Below, one piece after another: positions 27,151 through 35,806 of a DNA stretch of 64,000 nt. The notes under the pieces were generated by a model. That model did not search any database, was not told the DNA's origin, and was given only the letters and a program-made list of their open reading frames with translations. The stretch is from the NCBI GenBank assembly GCA_964652195.1, contig CAZZBB010000080.1, positions 56,966 through 120,965 of the forward strand. Direction: 5' to 3'. Source of the DNA: MSPOR6 sp964652195 (GTDB lineage: Bacteria > Poribacteria > WGA-4E > WGA-3G). Position 1 is the first letter of the stretch, and each line of letters opens with the position of its first letter. Made by a program: the position numbers and the translations under genes.

Positions 27151-27591
27151 CTATTCACCAAATGAACCTGTATCAATTGGAATTTCTCTCGGTTTTGCCT
27201 CTTCTGGTTTTGGTATTGACAGGGTTAAAACTCCATTTGTAAATTCTGCCCTTATACTGTCTGGTAAAACCTTGGGTGGTAAAGAGAAACTCCTTTCAAA
27301 ACCGCCATAACGATTCTCTTTTCGACGATAATTCTGAGATTCATCAGTATCTTCTTGACATTTCTCACCAGCTATAGTAAGTAAATTATCTTTTACTGTA
27401 ATACTGACATCCTCCTTTGATATACCTGGCAATTCTGTCCGTACCATATACCCGTCCCTTGTTTCCACGATATCTGAAGACGGTTTCCATTTGGCTTCAG
27501 TTGGTTTAGAATAGAAACTCAAAGGTCTAAAGATTGAGTTGTAATACTTGTATGGTGTAAATTCTGGTTTGCAAATGGTTATATAAGTCAT
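27151..27591 (-). CDS. Hsp20/alpha-crystallin small heat shock protein
   Basis: 146 residues. ATP-independent chaperone that holds unfolding proteins. The alpha-crystallin domain is clear: DGYMVRTELPGISKEDVSITVKD in two pieces, GGFERSFSLPPKV, and NGVLTLSIPK near the end, plus a C-terminal I-P-I anchor. The N-terminal segment is short and aromatic. A GTG or ATG farther upstream is possible, but AAGGAG 8 nt before the ATG at 27591 sets the start. It follows a paralogue on the same strand, 84 bases apart, with a 14-bp inverted repeat between them. Confidence 0.93.
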   Translation of the reverse strand: MTYITICKPEFTPYKYYNSIFRPLSFYSKPTEAKWKPSSDIVETRDGYMVRTELPGISKEDVSITVKDNLLTIAGEKCQEDTDESQNYRRKENRYGGFERSFSLPPKVLPDSIRAEFTNGVLTLSIPKPEEAKPREIPIDTGSFGE

Positions 27592-27620
27592 TTTTCTACT
27601 CCTTGATATTCTATATATAA

Positions 27621-27666
27621 TTCTTGACATACCTCATAATCATCAGAATAATAGGTATGTCAAGAA
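27621..27666 (-). repeat. 14-bp inverted repeat between the two Hsp20 genes
   Basis: Perfect arms 27621-27634 and 27653-27666 with an 18-base loop. Each arm contains TTGACA or its complement. It could be an intercistronic mRNA structure, a weak terminator or an operator of a separate promoter for the second Hsp20 gene. Confidence 0.55.
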
Positions 27667-27675
27667 CAGATATTA

Positions 27676-28128
27676 TTATGAAGTAACTTCTATCGGTATT
27701 TCAGTGGGTTTAGCTTCTTCGGTTTTTGGAATATTGAGGGTTAAAATCCCATCTTTGAATCCAGCCTTAATCTCCGTAGTATTGACCCGGCGTGGTAGTG
27801 TAAAACTTCTTTGGAAGGTTCCATATCGTCTTTCGACTCGATGTACGTTTCTCTCATCAGATTTCTCTTCTTGACGTTTTTCACCTTTTATTGTCAGTAA
27901 GTTATCTGTCACAGAGATATTAACATCATTTTCAAGTACTCCAGGAAGTTCAAAATGAATTTCATAACTATTTTCAGTTTCAGTTATATCTACTCTCGGT
28001 ATCCATGAGGAACTTTCCGTATTTGTATCCACATCATTGGAACCGAGAAGATCGCCAAAGATTCTTCCCATCTCATTATGTAAGTTGAATAGATTTCCAA
28101 TCGGTCTGCGTGTCGTTAATATGGTCAT
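27676..28128 (-). CDS. Hsp20/alpha-crystallin small heat shock protein
   Basis: 150 residues, paralogue of the next gene downstream. Family blocks: NSYEIHFELPGVLENDVNISV, YGTFQRSFTLPRRV, and DGILTLNIPK, with an IPIEV tail that provides the I-x-I anchor. An N-terminal helix (FNLHNEMGRIFGDLLG) is typical of bacterial class A members. AAAGGAG upstream of ATG. The 360 bases upstream are AT-rich; I found no CIRCE element, so HrcA control is not indicated. Confidence 0.93.
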   Translation of the reverse strand: MTILTTRRPIGNLFNLHNEMGRIFGDLLGSNDVDTNTESSSWIPRVDITETENSYEIHFELPGVLENDVNISVTDNLLTIKGEKRQEEKSDERNVHRVERRYGTFQRSFTLPRRVNTTEIKAGFKDGILTLNIPKTEEAKPTEIPIEVTS

Positions 28129-28493
28129 TTTTCTGCTCCTTTATATTGTTTATTTTATTCGTTGGTAAATATTTGATCTATGACATAATTTCATAGAACT
28201 AACTTGCATTCTATAAAGCAAAATCAATGCCAATTATGAATAATTTTGTAATAAATGTGTCTAATTTATATTAATATTAATGTGTACATATACTATAATC
28301 GCTGATGAATGCTAAGTTTGGAAAGAATTTTGTAAATCAATGTATTTTATGAATGAGTTCTGGGTTTTTGGCATATAGATATAATTCTTAAAAGTTAAAA
28401 CTGGAATCTTGAAAAAGCCAAAATGACATATTCGTGTCATATTGAATCGTTCAATATGACAAAAATGCACGATATACAGTTCATCTCATTAAT
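28129..28493. other. Intergenic region upstream of Hsp20 genes
   Basis: Carries an 11-bp perfect inverted repeat (28436-28446 and 28450-28460) near the start of the transposase remnant, possibly a leftover end of a mobile element. No other feature seen. Confidence 0.45.
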
Positions 28494-28830
28494 ATGAAAT
28501 GTGAAATATGCTGGATAAAGGAGATAGAACAATTCCTATTTGATGGGAGTATCTCAGAAGTAGTAGTTCGTATTAAGGCTTTATCTACTCAATTTTCTGA
28601 AGTTCAAGTGATATTAGAAAGAAAAGCACACTACTTTGAAAACATGCGAAGCGTATACGGTATCAAGAATATAGAGAAAAGGTTATCAGATTAGGAGTCG
28701 TGTGATTGTAAATGTGTGTAAACATCTGGTAAGCCAAAGATGTAAACAAGCATCTATGAGATGGGAGGAATCGGGTATTAATGCTGTAGTGAAGGGACGG
28801 TATTTGTTGAAAATGATTATTGTGATAATT
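28494..28830 (+). pseudogene. Decayed transposase C-terminus (frameshifted)
   Basis: Three consecutive frames join into a transposase-like C-terminus. From 28494 one frame gives EQFLFDGSISEVVVRIKAL, then ILERKAHYFE; a shifted frame then gives KRIRYQEYREK (about 28650-28680); from about 28693 a third frame gives VIVNVCKHLVSQRCKQ, MRWEESGINAVVKGRYLL, up to about 28810. This resembles the ISKra4-like order Y-F, R-Y-x-E-Y/F, IGSG-x-x-E, CK-x-LV, MRW-x-x-x-G as I recall it. At least two frameshifts and the loss of the N-terminal part make it inactive. Confidence 0.72.
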
Positions 28831-29482
28831 ATTGGTTTCCAATTCCATCCACAAGCTGTGAACGGATTCCTGCAGTAACAGTGTGTAGGGCTACAAGATT
28901 CTCATCAAAATATGGTATTATAAGATCTGCATATTGTTTACACGGCTCTGTGTAAATTGGAAAATTCGGGAGAACATCTTTTCTGTACCAACTAATCGCA
29001 CCTTCAAGATTAGCACTTCGTGTCCCTACATCCCGTTGCATCCTTCTAAGTACACGCTCATGCGCGTCAACGTCTAAGAATATTTTCATGTCAATTAATT
29101 CACGAAGGTTTTGGTTCCAAAAAATAAGGTGTCCTTCAACTATAACCACCTGACTTGGTTCGATAATCTTTTCTTCATCACCCCGTTGGGCACCACGTGT
29201 CCCCGGAGTTGGTGTTTGTATAGGTTTATTAGAGCGGAGTTTCTCAATATCTCCAATTAATACTTCCCATAGCACTACATCAGGATGATTTGCCGTGATT
29301 ACCTTTTCACGTTCTTCAGGTGTATATTCTGCCCAATCTCGAAAATAAGAATCTTGATGTAATGTAATCGGTGATAGGTCGGCAAGTTGACCAGATAGGG
29401 CATGTGCAAATGTAGTCTTACCAGATGCTGACCCACCCATGATTCCAATTATTATAACTTTGTTCTCATCAGAATATGTCAT
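28829..29482 (-). CDS. Uridine kinase family protein
   Basis: 217 residues, P-loop kinase. Walker A GGSASGKTT is near residue 16; HQDSYFRDW and the TPTPGTRG segment, then VVIVEGHLIFW, then DVDAHERVLRRMQRDVGTR correspond to substrate-binding, Walker-B-like and lid regions of uridine/nicotinamide-riboside kinases. It probably phosphorylates a nucleoside or a similar sugar alcohol. Cytoplasmic. Its stop falls at the edge of the decayed transposase. Uridine kinase proper is only one possible activity. Confidence 0.82.
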   Translation of the reverse strand: MTYSDENKVIIIGIMGGSASGKTTFAHALSGQLADLSPITLHQDSYFRDWAEYTPEEREKVITANHPDVVLWEVLIGDIEKLRSNKPIQTPTPGTRGAQRGDEEKIIEPSQVVIVEGHLIFWNQNLRELIDMKIFLDVDAHERVLRRMQRDVGTRSANLEGAISWYRKDVLPNFPIYTEPCKQYADLIIPYFDENLVALHTVTAGIRSQLVDGIGNQ

Positions 29483-30044
29483 ACTTCACTCTTATCATTG
29501 TAGATTAAAGACTCCAATACAACAATAGAGTATCATATCATTGGCTACTTGTCAAACAGTTGAATATCGGGTGTATATAGTTTATGACATTATCAAGCAT
29601 TAAATGAAACGGATCAAACATTTTTATAAAATTAAAAAAAATGAAGAAAACACCTATCTCTAACAACTAACATATATATCACAAAATAGAAAGACATAAT
29701 AATGTATGTCAAATAAAGAAAGATTTCTGTATACTAATAAAATACAATGCTAATACATTACCCGAAAAACGATCCTAAATACGATATGTTATATACGTCA
29801 AAAAATCATATCTTTTTAACCGATAGAAATGTCTAAATCAGGAAGGACAACAAAAACACAAAATTACACTTTTTCAAAATTTTATAAAATCTATTCAAAG
29901 TGGCGTAAAGTCAGTCTATGAATGGGGTTATAAGGGTAATTTAAACCAATTTCAATGTCACACTATGTGACAAAAGGTGTAACTTTTTTCATGTTTTCAA
30001 CGCATAGAGAAATACAACAACAACACGACCTACAGTCTGAGTAT

Positions 30045-30115
30045 TTAGGATTAAATGTCTGTTTTTATACCTTATTTTTTATCTGTATATTAGGATTAAA
30101 TATCTGTTTTTATGC
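30045..30115. repeat. Pair of 26-bp direct repeats
   Basis: Copies at 30045-30070 and 30090-30115 differ at two positions. The core TTAGGATTAAAT recurs on the opposite strand near 63956-63967. Confidence 0.6.
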
Positions 30116-30299
30116 CTCTTTAATAATCAGAAATATCAGTTATTGAAGAGTGTTCTCAAGACAATCTATGTCCATTATATACAAAGCATAACAATGAGAT
30201 AAAGTTACAATCTACCGATCTAATACGTGAAGTATGTGTAATCAGCGCAATACATACACAGGATAAGAGAATTAATGTCAAAACTTTACATACCTATGT

Positions 30300-30329
30300 T
30301 TGACAATCAGCCACTGAATATGGTATTCT
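30300..30329 (+). promoter_or_regulatory. Promoter of the AAA-type gene
   Basis: Perfect TTGACA at 30300-30305, 18-base spacer, TATTCT at 30324-30329 preceded by TGG (extended -10). About 70 bases before the start codon. Confidence 0.6.
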
Positions 30330-30399
30330 AATTTAGTGAATTTAGGTTTAGATTAATCAAATTATTTACAAAAGTATTTATAGAATATGGAGATTCGTT

Positions 30400-32250
30400 A
30401 TGTTTTGGCAAAGAATAGAATCACTACACAAAGTAGCCGCAGCACATCAATTTTTATTACATTTTAATGTGAATGACTTGCTGTATGATGAACATTTCGG
30501 ATACCTGCCTGCATCTGACTACCTGATGGAACAATTAAATGTTCTTGGGTGTCGATTAGTGCTTGGGTATAATGCTACAAAAGGCTTTATGATTCCCAGA
30601 GTAGGTCAATGGATAGAAACACAGAAGATATTAGGTCTAATTCCTAAGGATCAAGGTGTACCTGAGGAAACAGATGAACGTAAAAGAATCAACTCAAGAC
30701 TATCTTATCATAAACTTCATGAAGATCCTTTCTATAAAATTGATCCAATGCCTACAAAAGATTTAGCCAACAAGTTGCATGACTTATTTAAACAAGAACG
30801 GGCCAGAATAGGATTAGTAATTACAAATCTTGAGCAAATTGCACCAAACGATCCTTCAATGGAATCAACGACAAAAGAAAACACACTATACTTCTATCAT
30901 CAACTTCAGAATTGGGCATCAGATTTAGAAATTCGAAGAAAACGACATATAATATTGCTTCTCACACAAAATACATTTGATGTTCATCCACATTTCCTTG
31001 TAAATCAAGAAATACCTATAGTGGAAGTTCCATTTCCTGACTATAACGACAGATTAAGGTTTATTCAGCATTTAAGTAACATACCACAGGAAATTGCACA
31101 CCAGGATTCACCAGATCAGAAAGTTGATGTAAAGTTAGACCTTGGTAATGACCGTGAGAAGCAGACTTTGGCGCGAGAGACCGCAGGGTTGAATCTATTT
31201 GCTCTACATGATCTGGTAAGACACGCAGCATCATTTCAACAGAAAGTTGAAGGTCAATTGCTCAATAACTATCGTCGTGAAAGTGTGAAAACCTTTAGTC
31301 ATGGTATTATTGAGGTGAGTGAACCACTCACAGAACCGAACCAACACTGGTCACCACATGTCACCAGAGTCATCCAAGATATAATAAGAGGTCTAAAAGA
31401 TAATGATTTACGACGTGTGCCCCGCGGGATGCTTTTGATGGGCCCAACAGGTAATGGGAATATATTTGCTGCTCGTATGTTAGCAGGGCAAACAAATATG
31501 GCTTTTGTTAAGTTACGTTATGCTGGACAACTTAGTGAAGTAACTGTAAATATAAATGACAATGGTGCAAGTTATGAGAGAAACTTGAACTCTGCTATTA
31601 ACTTCATTAGAGGCTTAGAACCAGTAGTAGTTTTTATGGAAGAAATAGATCAAGCATCACCACATTCAGGAATAAAACGAGGTAATTCAGAACAAACCAT
31701 ACCTGCTATTCTTACGAATGCAATTAGTGATGGCTCATTACATGGAAAAGTGATATGGATTGGCACTTCGAGTCGTCCTGACCTAATACCTCCAATATTC
31801 AGAAATTCAGAGATATTCAGTCAAAAATTGGTTCTTTTACCGCCAATGAGAGAAAGCCGTGCCGGAATACTACAATTCTTTTGTAGAATCCACACACGTG
31901 AGGAAATGAATTTCAATCAAATTGCACGGCATGAGAAACTTAGAGGCGTTTCCGTAAACGATCTAAACCAGATTGCTCAACGAAGCCATAATATTGCAAA
32001 ACGCAAGAATAAAGGATCTTTCAATGAAGAAGATTTACACGAAGTAATTGCAGATTTTATGCCTAATTATTCTCGTGAAATGCAGATGTTTATGTCATTA
32101 CTTGCCCTACAGGAAGCCACTTCCCGTGCAATGATACCGGATAGACTCCCACCACCCTATGAAGAGTTTATTGAAGAAGGACAGATTAATAAGACAAAAA
32201 TTAACGCTCGTATAATGGAATTGGGTAAGGAATTAGGGTTAAGTGCTTGA
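30400..32250 (+). CDS. Double AAA-domain protein with degenerate nucleotide-binding motifs
   Basis: 616 residues, cytoplasmic. The C-terminal half has the AAA layout: PRGMLLMGPTGNGN as Walker A, VVVFMEEID as Walker B, a sensor-1 region VIWIGTSSRPDLIPP, and a C-terminal four-helix lid. However, Walker A lacks the lysine (Asn354) and the following Thr/Ser (Ile355), Walker B has Glu414 in place of Asp, and the usual second arginine of LRPGRFD is missing in IFRNSEIF. The N-terminal half (residues 1-240) looks like a more diverged AAA core (GLVITNLEQIAP, RHIILLLTQN). ATP hydrolysis is doubtful; a structural or regulatory role is inferred. Followed by a hairpin. Confidence 0.75.
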   Translation: MFWQRIESLHKVAAAHQFLLHFNVNDLLYDEHFGYLPASDYLMEQLNVLGCRLVLGYNATKGFMIPRVGQWIETQKILGLIPKDQGVPEETDERKRINSRLSYHKLHEDPFYKIDPMPTKDLANKLHDLFKQERARIGLVITNLEQIAPNDPSMESTTKENTLYFYHQLQNWASDLEIRRKRHIILLLTQNTFDVHPHFLVNQEIPIVEVPFPDYNDRLRFIQHLSNIPQEIAHQDSPDQKVDVKLDLGNDREKQTLARETAGLNLFALHDLVRHAASFQQKVEGQLLNNYRRESVKTFSHGIIEVSEPLTEPNQHWSPHVTRVIQDIIRGLKDNDLRRVPRGMLLMGPTGNGNIFAARMLAGQTNMAFVKLRYAGQLSEVTVNINDNGASYERNLNSAINFIRGLEPVVVFMEEIDQASPHSGIKRGNSEQTIPAILTNAISDGSLHGKVIWIGTSSRPDLIPPIFRNSEIFSQKLVLLPPMRESRAGILQFFCRIHTREEMNFNQIARHEKLRGVSVNDLNQIAQRSHNIAKRKNKGSFNEEDLHEVIADFMPNYSREMQMFMSLLALQEATSRAMIPDRLPPPYEEFIEEGQINKTKINARIMELGKELGLSA

Positions 32251-32296
32251 GATGTGCTCCAACATCAGTTAACTCAATACAATATTAAAACAAAAT

Positions 32297-32321
32297 GCTC
32301 CTGTTGAAAGACAACAGGAGC
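32297..32321 (+). terminator. 10-bp hairpin between convergent genes
   Basis: Perfect stem 32297-32306 with 32312-32321, 5-base loop, GC-containing, 46 bases after the AAA gene stop. Only a weak T run follows on either strand. Confidence 0.6.
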
Positions 32322-32386
32322 TAATATTTAACCCGCTCAATTAATTAGTGCACATTTGTCTAAAAAAGACGAATATTGCTGGATGA

Positions 32387-32662
32387 TTACTCTTCCTCAT
32401 AGCGAGTTTCAGGGCGTCGTCCGCGGGGACGTGCGGGATTGACTTTCAAAGGACGTCCCATTAGTTCTTGACCGTCTAATGCTTCAATCGCGCGTTCACC
32501 ATCTTCTTGATTTTCCATCTCAACGAACCCATACCCTTTAGAACGACCATCGTATCGATCTCGAATAATTGTCACTTGGGTAAGTGGACCGTGTGGTTCG
32601 AAAAGTTCTTCCAAGTCAGTTTCTGTGGCTGCATAAGGCACATTGCCAACGTAGATGTTCAT
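32387..32662 (-). CDS. RRM-type RNA-binding protein
   Basis: 91 residues. A single RNA-recognition motif: RNP2 is IYVGNV at the N-terminus and RNP1 is KGYGFVEM around residue 42, ending with an Arg/Pro-rich tail (RPRGRRPETR). Small RRM proteins of this type in cyanobacteria and some other bacteria bind RNA and can respond to cold. AAAGGAG upstream of the ATG. GC content appears higher than its neighbours in the tail. Confidence 0.93.
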   Translation of the reverse strand: MNIYVGNVPYAATETDLEELFEPHGPLTQVTIIRDRYDGRSKGYGFVEMENQEDGERAIEALDGQELMGRPLKVNPARPRGRRPETRYEEE

Positions 32663-32943
32663 CTCGTTTCTCCTTTTGGAATTGAATAAACGGGAATGTG
32701 AGAAAACTGAGTACTGTCAGCATGTTTTATGGCAGGTATTTGATAGTATGCAAAGATTGGTAAAAATGAACTCGGGATTCTCATCAATCTTTTTGGATGA
32801 CAACATACCATATGTTGTGTTTCCTAATCTAAAACTGTCAAAATACTACGCTTAACTTGGTAAGCAGACACCATCACATTTCCCAAACGCTATAATTGTA
32901 CAATAAAATAATAGAATTGTCAAATTTCGTTTTACTCTGTGAA

Positions 32944-35769
32944 TTATTTGGCATCCATCCAGTTATCACCAATACCTGTTTCAGTACGTAAAGGAACACG
33001 AAGCGTTAAAGCATTTTCCATTTCTTCTGCAACAATCCCAGCATGTAATTCTACTAACTCATCTGGTGATTCAAGAACAAGCTCATCATGAATCTGCAAT
33101 AATAACTTCATAGGGAGCTTATCTTTATCAATCCGATGTTGAACTTTAACCATCGCTGCTTTGATTAGGTCAGCTGCGGTTCCCTGAATAACGGTATTAA
33201 CTGCTAATCGTTCACCAAGACTTTTTCGACTATGTGATGCTTCAAATATTTCAGGTATTGCTCGACGGCGACCTGTTAATGTTGAAACATAGCCATGTTC
33301 TAAAGCATGTTGTATACAATTTTGGAAGAATATGTTTATACCGGGATACCTTTCTTTGTAATTTGCAATTAACTCTCTTGCTTCATCAACATTCATCCCT
33401 TGTATACGACGGGCTAAACCTGAAGGAGAAACACCATAAATGATACCAAAATTCACAATTTTTGCCTTATCTCTGAGATCTCGGGATACCTCTTCTGTTG
33501 GTATTTTAAACACCTCTGAGGCTACTGAAGTATGGATATCCATATCCTGTGTAAAGATCTCTATCAGTTTAGCGTCTTCACTGAAATGTGCAAGTACACG
33601 CAATTCGATTTGTGAATAATCTGCACAGATCAATTTATGACCTTCTGGTGATCTAAATGCACGTCTTACTTTTCTGCCAATTTCCGTTCTTATAGGAATG
33701 TTTTGTAGATTTGGACTATCAGACTGAAGACGTCCAGTGGCTGTAGTCAACTGATATAGATGGGTGTGTATACGTTTGGTCTCTTCATTAATACAACCAC
33801 GTAGTTGTCCAAGATATGTGCTTTGAAGATTTCTACATTGACGAAATTCAAGGATTAGACGAGGAACACTGGTTTTAGGATCATTGATATTTTCCTGTGC
33901 AGCAAGGGCTTCAAGCACATTTGCATCCGTGGAATACTTCCCTGTCTTTGTTTTCCTAACAGGTCTAAAACCAATGTCATCAAATAATACCTCAGCCAAC
34001 CTACTCGGTGACCCTATATTGAATGGATAACCGATCAAATCATAAATCTCTTTTTCACTTTTCTCCACCATCTCGTCTACAACCTTGCTTTGTTTCTCCA
34101 ATTCTTCTCGATCACACACGATACCATTGAATTCCATCAAAGCAAGAATTGGGGCAAGTGGTGACTCTATATCTCTAATTAACTCATCTGTTTGAGTTTC
34201 CTCAAGTTTAGGTTTAAAGTAATGGTATAATTGAAGAACAATATCAGTGTCTTCACATGCATATTTGGTTACCAAATCAATATGAATTTTATCAATGGAA
34301 ATTGAGTTATCCTCATCACCTAATAAATCAGATAAGGCAATCATCCTATGACTCAGATGAAGTAAGGCAAGGTTATCCAAATTATGTGAAGGTTGCCTTG
34401 GGTCAGCAAGTTGACTTGCTAACATTGTATCAAAGACTACACCTTGTAATTGGACACCATGACGAATTAAGATACTTGCATCATATTTCAAATTGTGTCC
34501 ACATTTGGGTAAATTAGGATCTTCCAAAATCGGTCTTAGTTTAGATAGAACAGTCTTTTCATCAAGATGTTCTTCAGGATTTGGTGTTCTAATAGGTATA
34601 TAAACACCTTGTTGATGCTCCCATGAGAAACTAATCCCACATAATGCAGCAGACCTATCTAACCCATCGGTTTCTGTATCGACAGCAAGAATCTTCTGTG
34701 ATGATAGCGTTTCAACCAAAGATATTAACTGATCCTCAGTAGTGATTGAAGAATAGTTTCCTATTTCTGCAGTAGTAAAATCACCTTTTTCTATAATAGC
34801 ATCTTTCTCCAGTTCCATTGCTTCCATACGTTCTTTTCTGGTTGTCTTGACTTCTGTCATAACATTATCAGTCATCTTAGTACCATTAGTAAGGTCTGCG
34901 ATTGGCCCCATGAATCGCTTCATATCAAGTTGCTCCATCAAAGGTTTGACTTTACTAAGATTAGGGGTGGTGACCCGGGCATCTTCAAGTGTGAAATCCA
35001 AATCTGCATCACAGGTTAGAGTCACCAATTTTTGTGATAAAGATATATAATCTTGTGCTTTCTCTAAATTCTCACGACGTTTCCCTTTGATCTGATCAAT
35101 ATTTTCATAGATACCAGTAATTGAACCAAATTCTTGTATCAATTTCACAGCTGTTTTTAATCCTACACCCTCAACACCTGGGACATTGTCTGAGGAATCA
35201 CCCATCAAAGCAAGAAGATCTATTACTTGGTCAGGGGTAATACCTTTGTTCTCCATAAGTGCATCAGTGTCAATAATCTTATCATTATGGATATCAAACA
35301 TCGTAACTCTATCACACAATAATTGTTCAAGATCTTTATCCTTTGACACTATACGTACTTGGACATCTTGGGTATCTGGAGAAGCCAATACGTAATGTGT
35401 AACTGAAGCAATAATATCATCTGCTTCAAGTTCAGGTTTACCAAGAACTGGTATATCAAATGCTTCAAGTAATTGTTGTATCCTTGGAATCTGTGTTACT
35501 AACTCATCTGGAGGAGTTCGACGATGTCCTTTATATTCTTCATACATCTCATTTCTGAAAGTATCCCCAGGTGTATCAATAGCAGCCAGAATATATTGTG
35601 CTTTATAATCACATAACAATTTCATTAATGTACCTGTGAACCCAAAAATTGCGTTGGTGGGTTCACCAGTAACTGAACTAACTAACCGATTTTGTATAGC
35701 ATAAAACGAACGGAAAATCTCTGCCATTGTGTCAAGTATATAGATAGTCTTTGCATTTTCGTTTGTCAT
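32944..35769 (-). CDS. polA: DNA polymerase I
   Basis: About 941 residues with all three domains. Residues 1-300: 5'-3' exonuclease (ILDTMAEIFRSFYA, ADDIIASVTHY, LMGDSSDNVPGVEGVG). Middle: 3'-5' exonuclease, with acidic residues in LAVDTETDGLD and a YACEDTD block, so proofreading looks intact. C-terminal: polymerase, with LICADYSQIELRVLA (motif A), RDKAKIVNFGIIYG (motif B, phenylalanine at the dNTP-selecting position) and LLQIHDELVLE (motif C). An extended frame to 35877 overlaps the upstream gene; the ATG at 35769 has AAGGAAG and gives the normal start. Part of a minus-strand series with the flavoprotein and UbiD genes. Confidence 0.96.
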   Translation of the reverse strand: MTNENAKTIYILDTMAEIFRSFYAIQNRLVSSVTGEPTNAIFGFTGTLMKLLCDYKAQYILAAIDTPGDTFRNEMYEEYKGHRRTPPDELVTQIPRIQQLLEAFDIPVLGKPELEADDIIASVTHYVLASPDTQDVQVRIVSKDKDLEQLLCDRVTMFDIHNDKIIDTDALMENKGITPDQVIDLLALMGDSSDNVPGVEGVGLKTAVKLIQEFGSITGIYENIDQIKGKRRENLEKAQDYISLSQKLVTLTCDADLDFTLEDARVTTPNLSKVKPLMEQLDMKRFMGPIADLTNGTKMTDNVMTEVKTTRKERMEAMELEKDAIIEKGDFTTAEIGNYSSITTEDQLISLVETLSSQKILAVDTETDGLDRSAALCGISFSWEHQQGVYIPIRTPNPEEHLDEKTVLSKLRPILEDPNLPKCGHNLKYDASILIRHGVQLQGVVFDTMLASQLADPRQPSHNLDNLALLHLSHRMIALSDLLGDEDNSISIDKIHIDLVTKYACEDTDIVLQLYHYFKPKLEETQTDELIRDIESPLAPILALMEFNGIVCDREELEKQSKVVDEMVEKSEKEIYDLIGYPFNIGSPSRLAEVLFDDIGFRPVRKTKTGKYSTDANVLEALAAQENINDPKTSVPRLILEFRQCRNLQSTYLGQLRGCINEETKRIHTHLYQLTTATGRLQSDSPNLQNIPIRTEIGRKVRRAFRSPEGHKLICADYSQIELRVLAHFSEDAKLIEIFTQDMDIHTSVASEVFKIPTEEVSRDLRDKAKIVNFGIIYGVSPSGLARRIQGMNVDEARELIANYKERYPGINIFFQNCIQHALEHGYVSTLTGRRRAIPEIFEASHSRKSLGERLAVNTVIQGTAADLIKAAMVKVQHRIDKDKLPMKLLLQIHDELVLESPDELVELHAGIVAEEMENALTLRVPLRTETGIGDNWMDAK

Positions 35770-35806
35770 ATTGTCTTCCTTAAATTTAGTACACTGTGTA
35801 AATGAA

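Larger units (their letters stand above)
29483..30399. other. 917-base AT-rich intergenic region
   Basis: No supported gene. It contains a pair of 26-base imperfect direct repeats at 30045-30070 and 30090-30115, and the promoter of the AAA gene at its right end. Short open frames present lack coding character. Confidence 0.6.

Noticed and set aside
27676..28300. Possible CIRCE/HrcA operator upstream of hsp20
   Set aside because: The TTAGCACTC-N9-GAGTGCTAA pattern was looked for and not found.
29955..30146. 63-codon frame with two similar hydrophobic pieces
   Set aside because: The similarity comes from the underlying 26-base DNA repeat; no RBS and no family.
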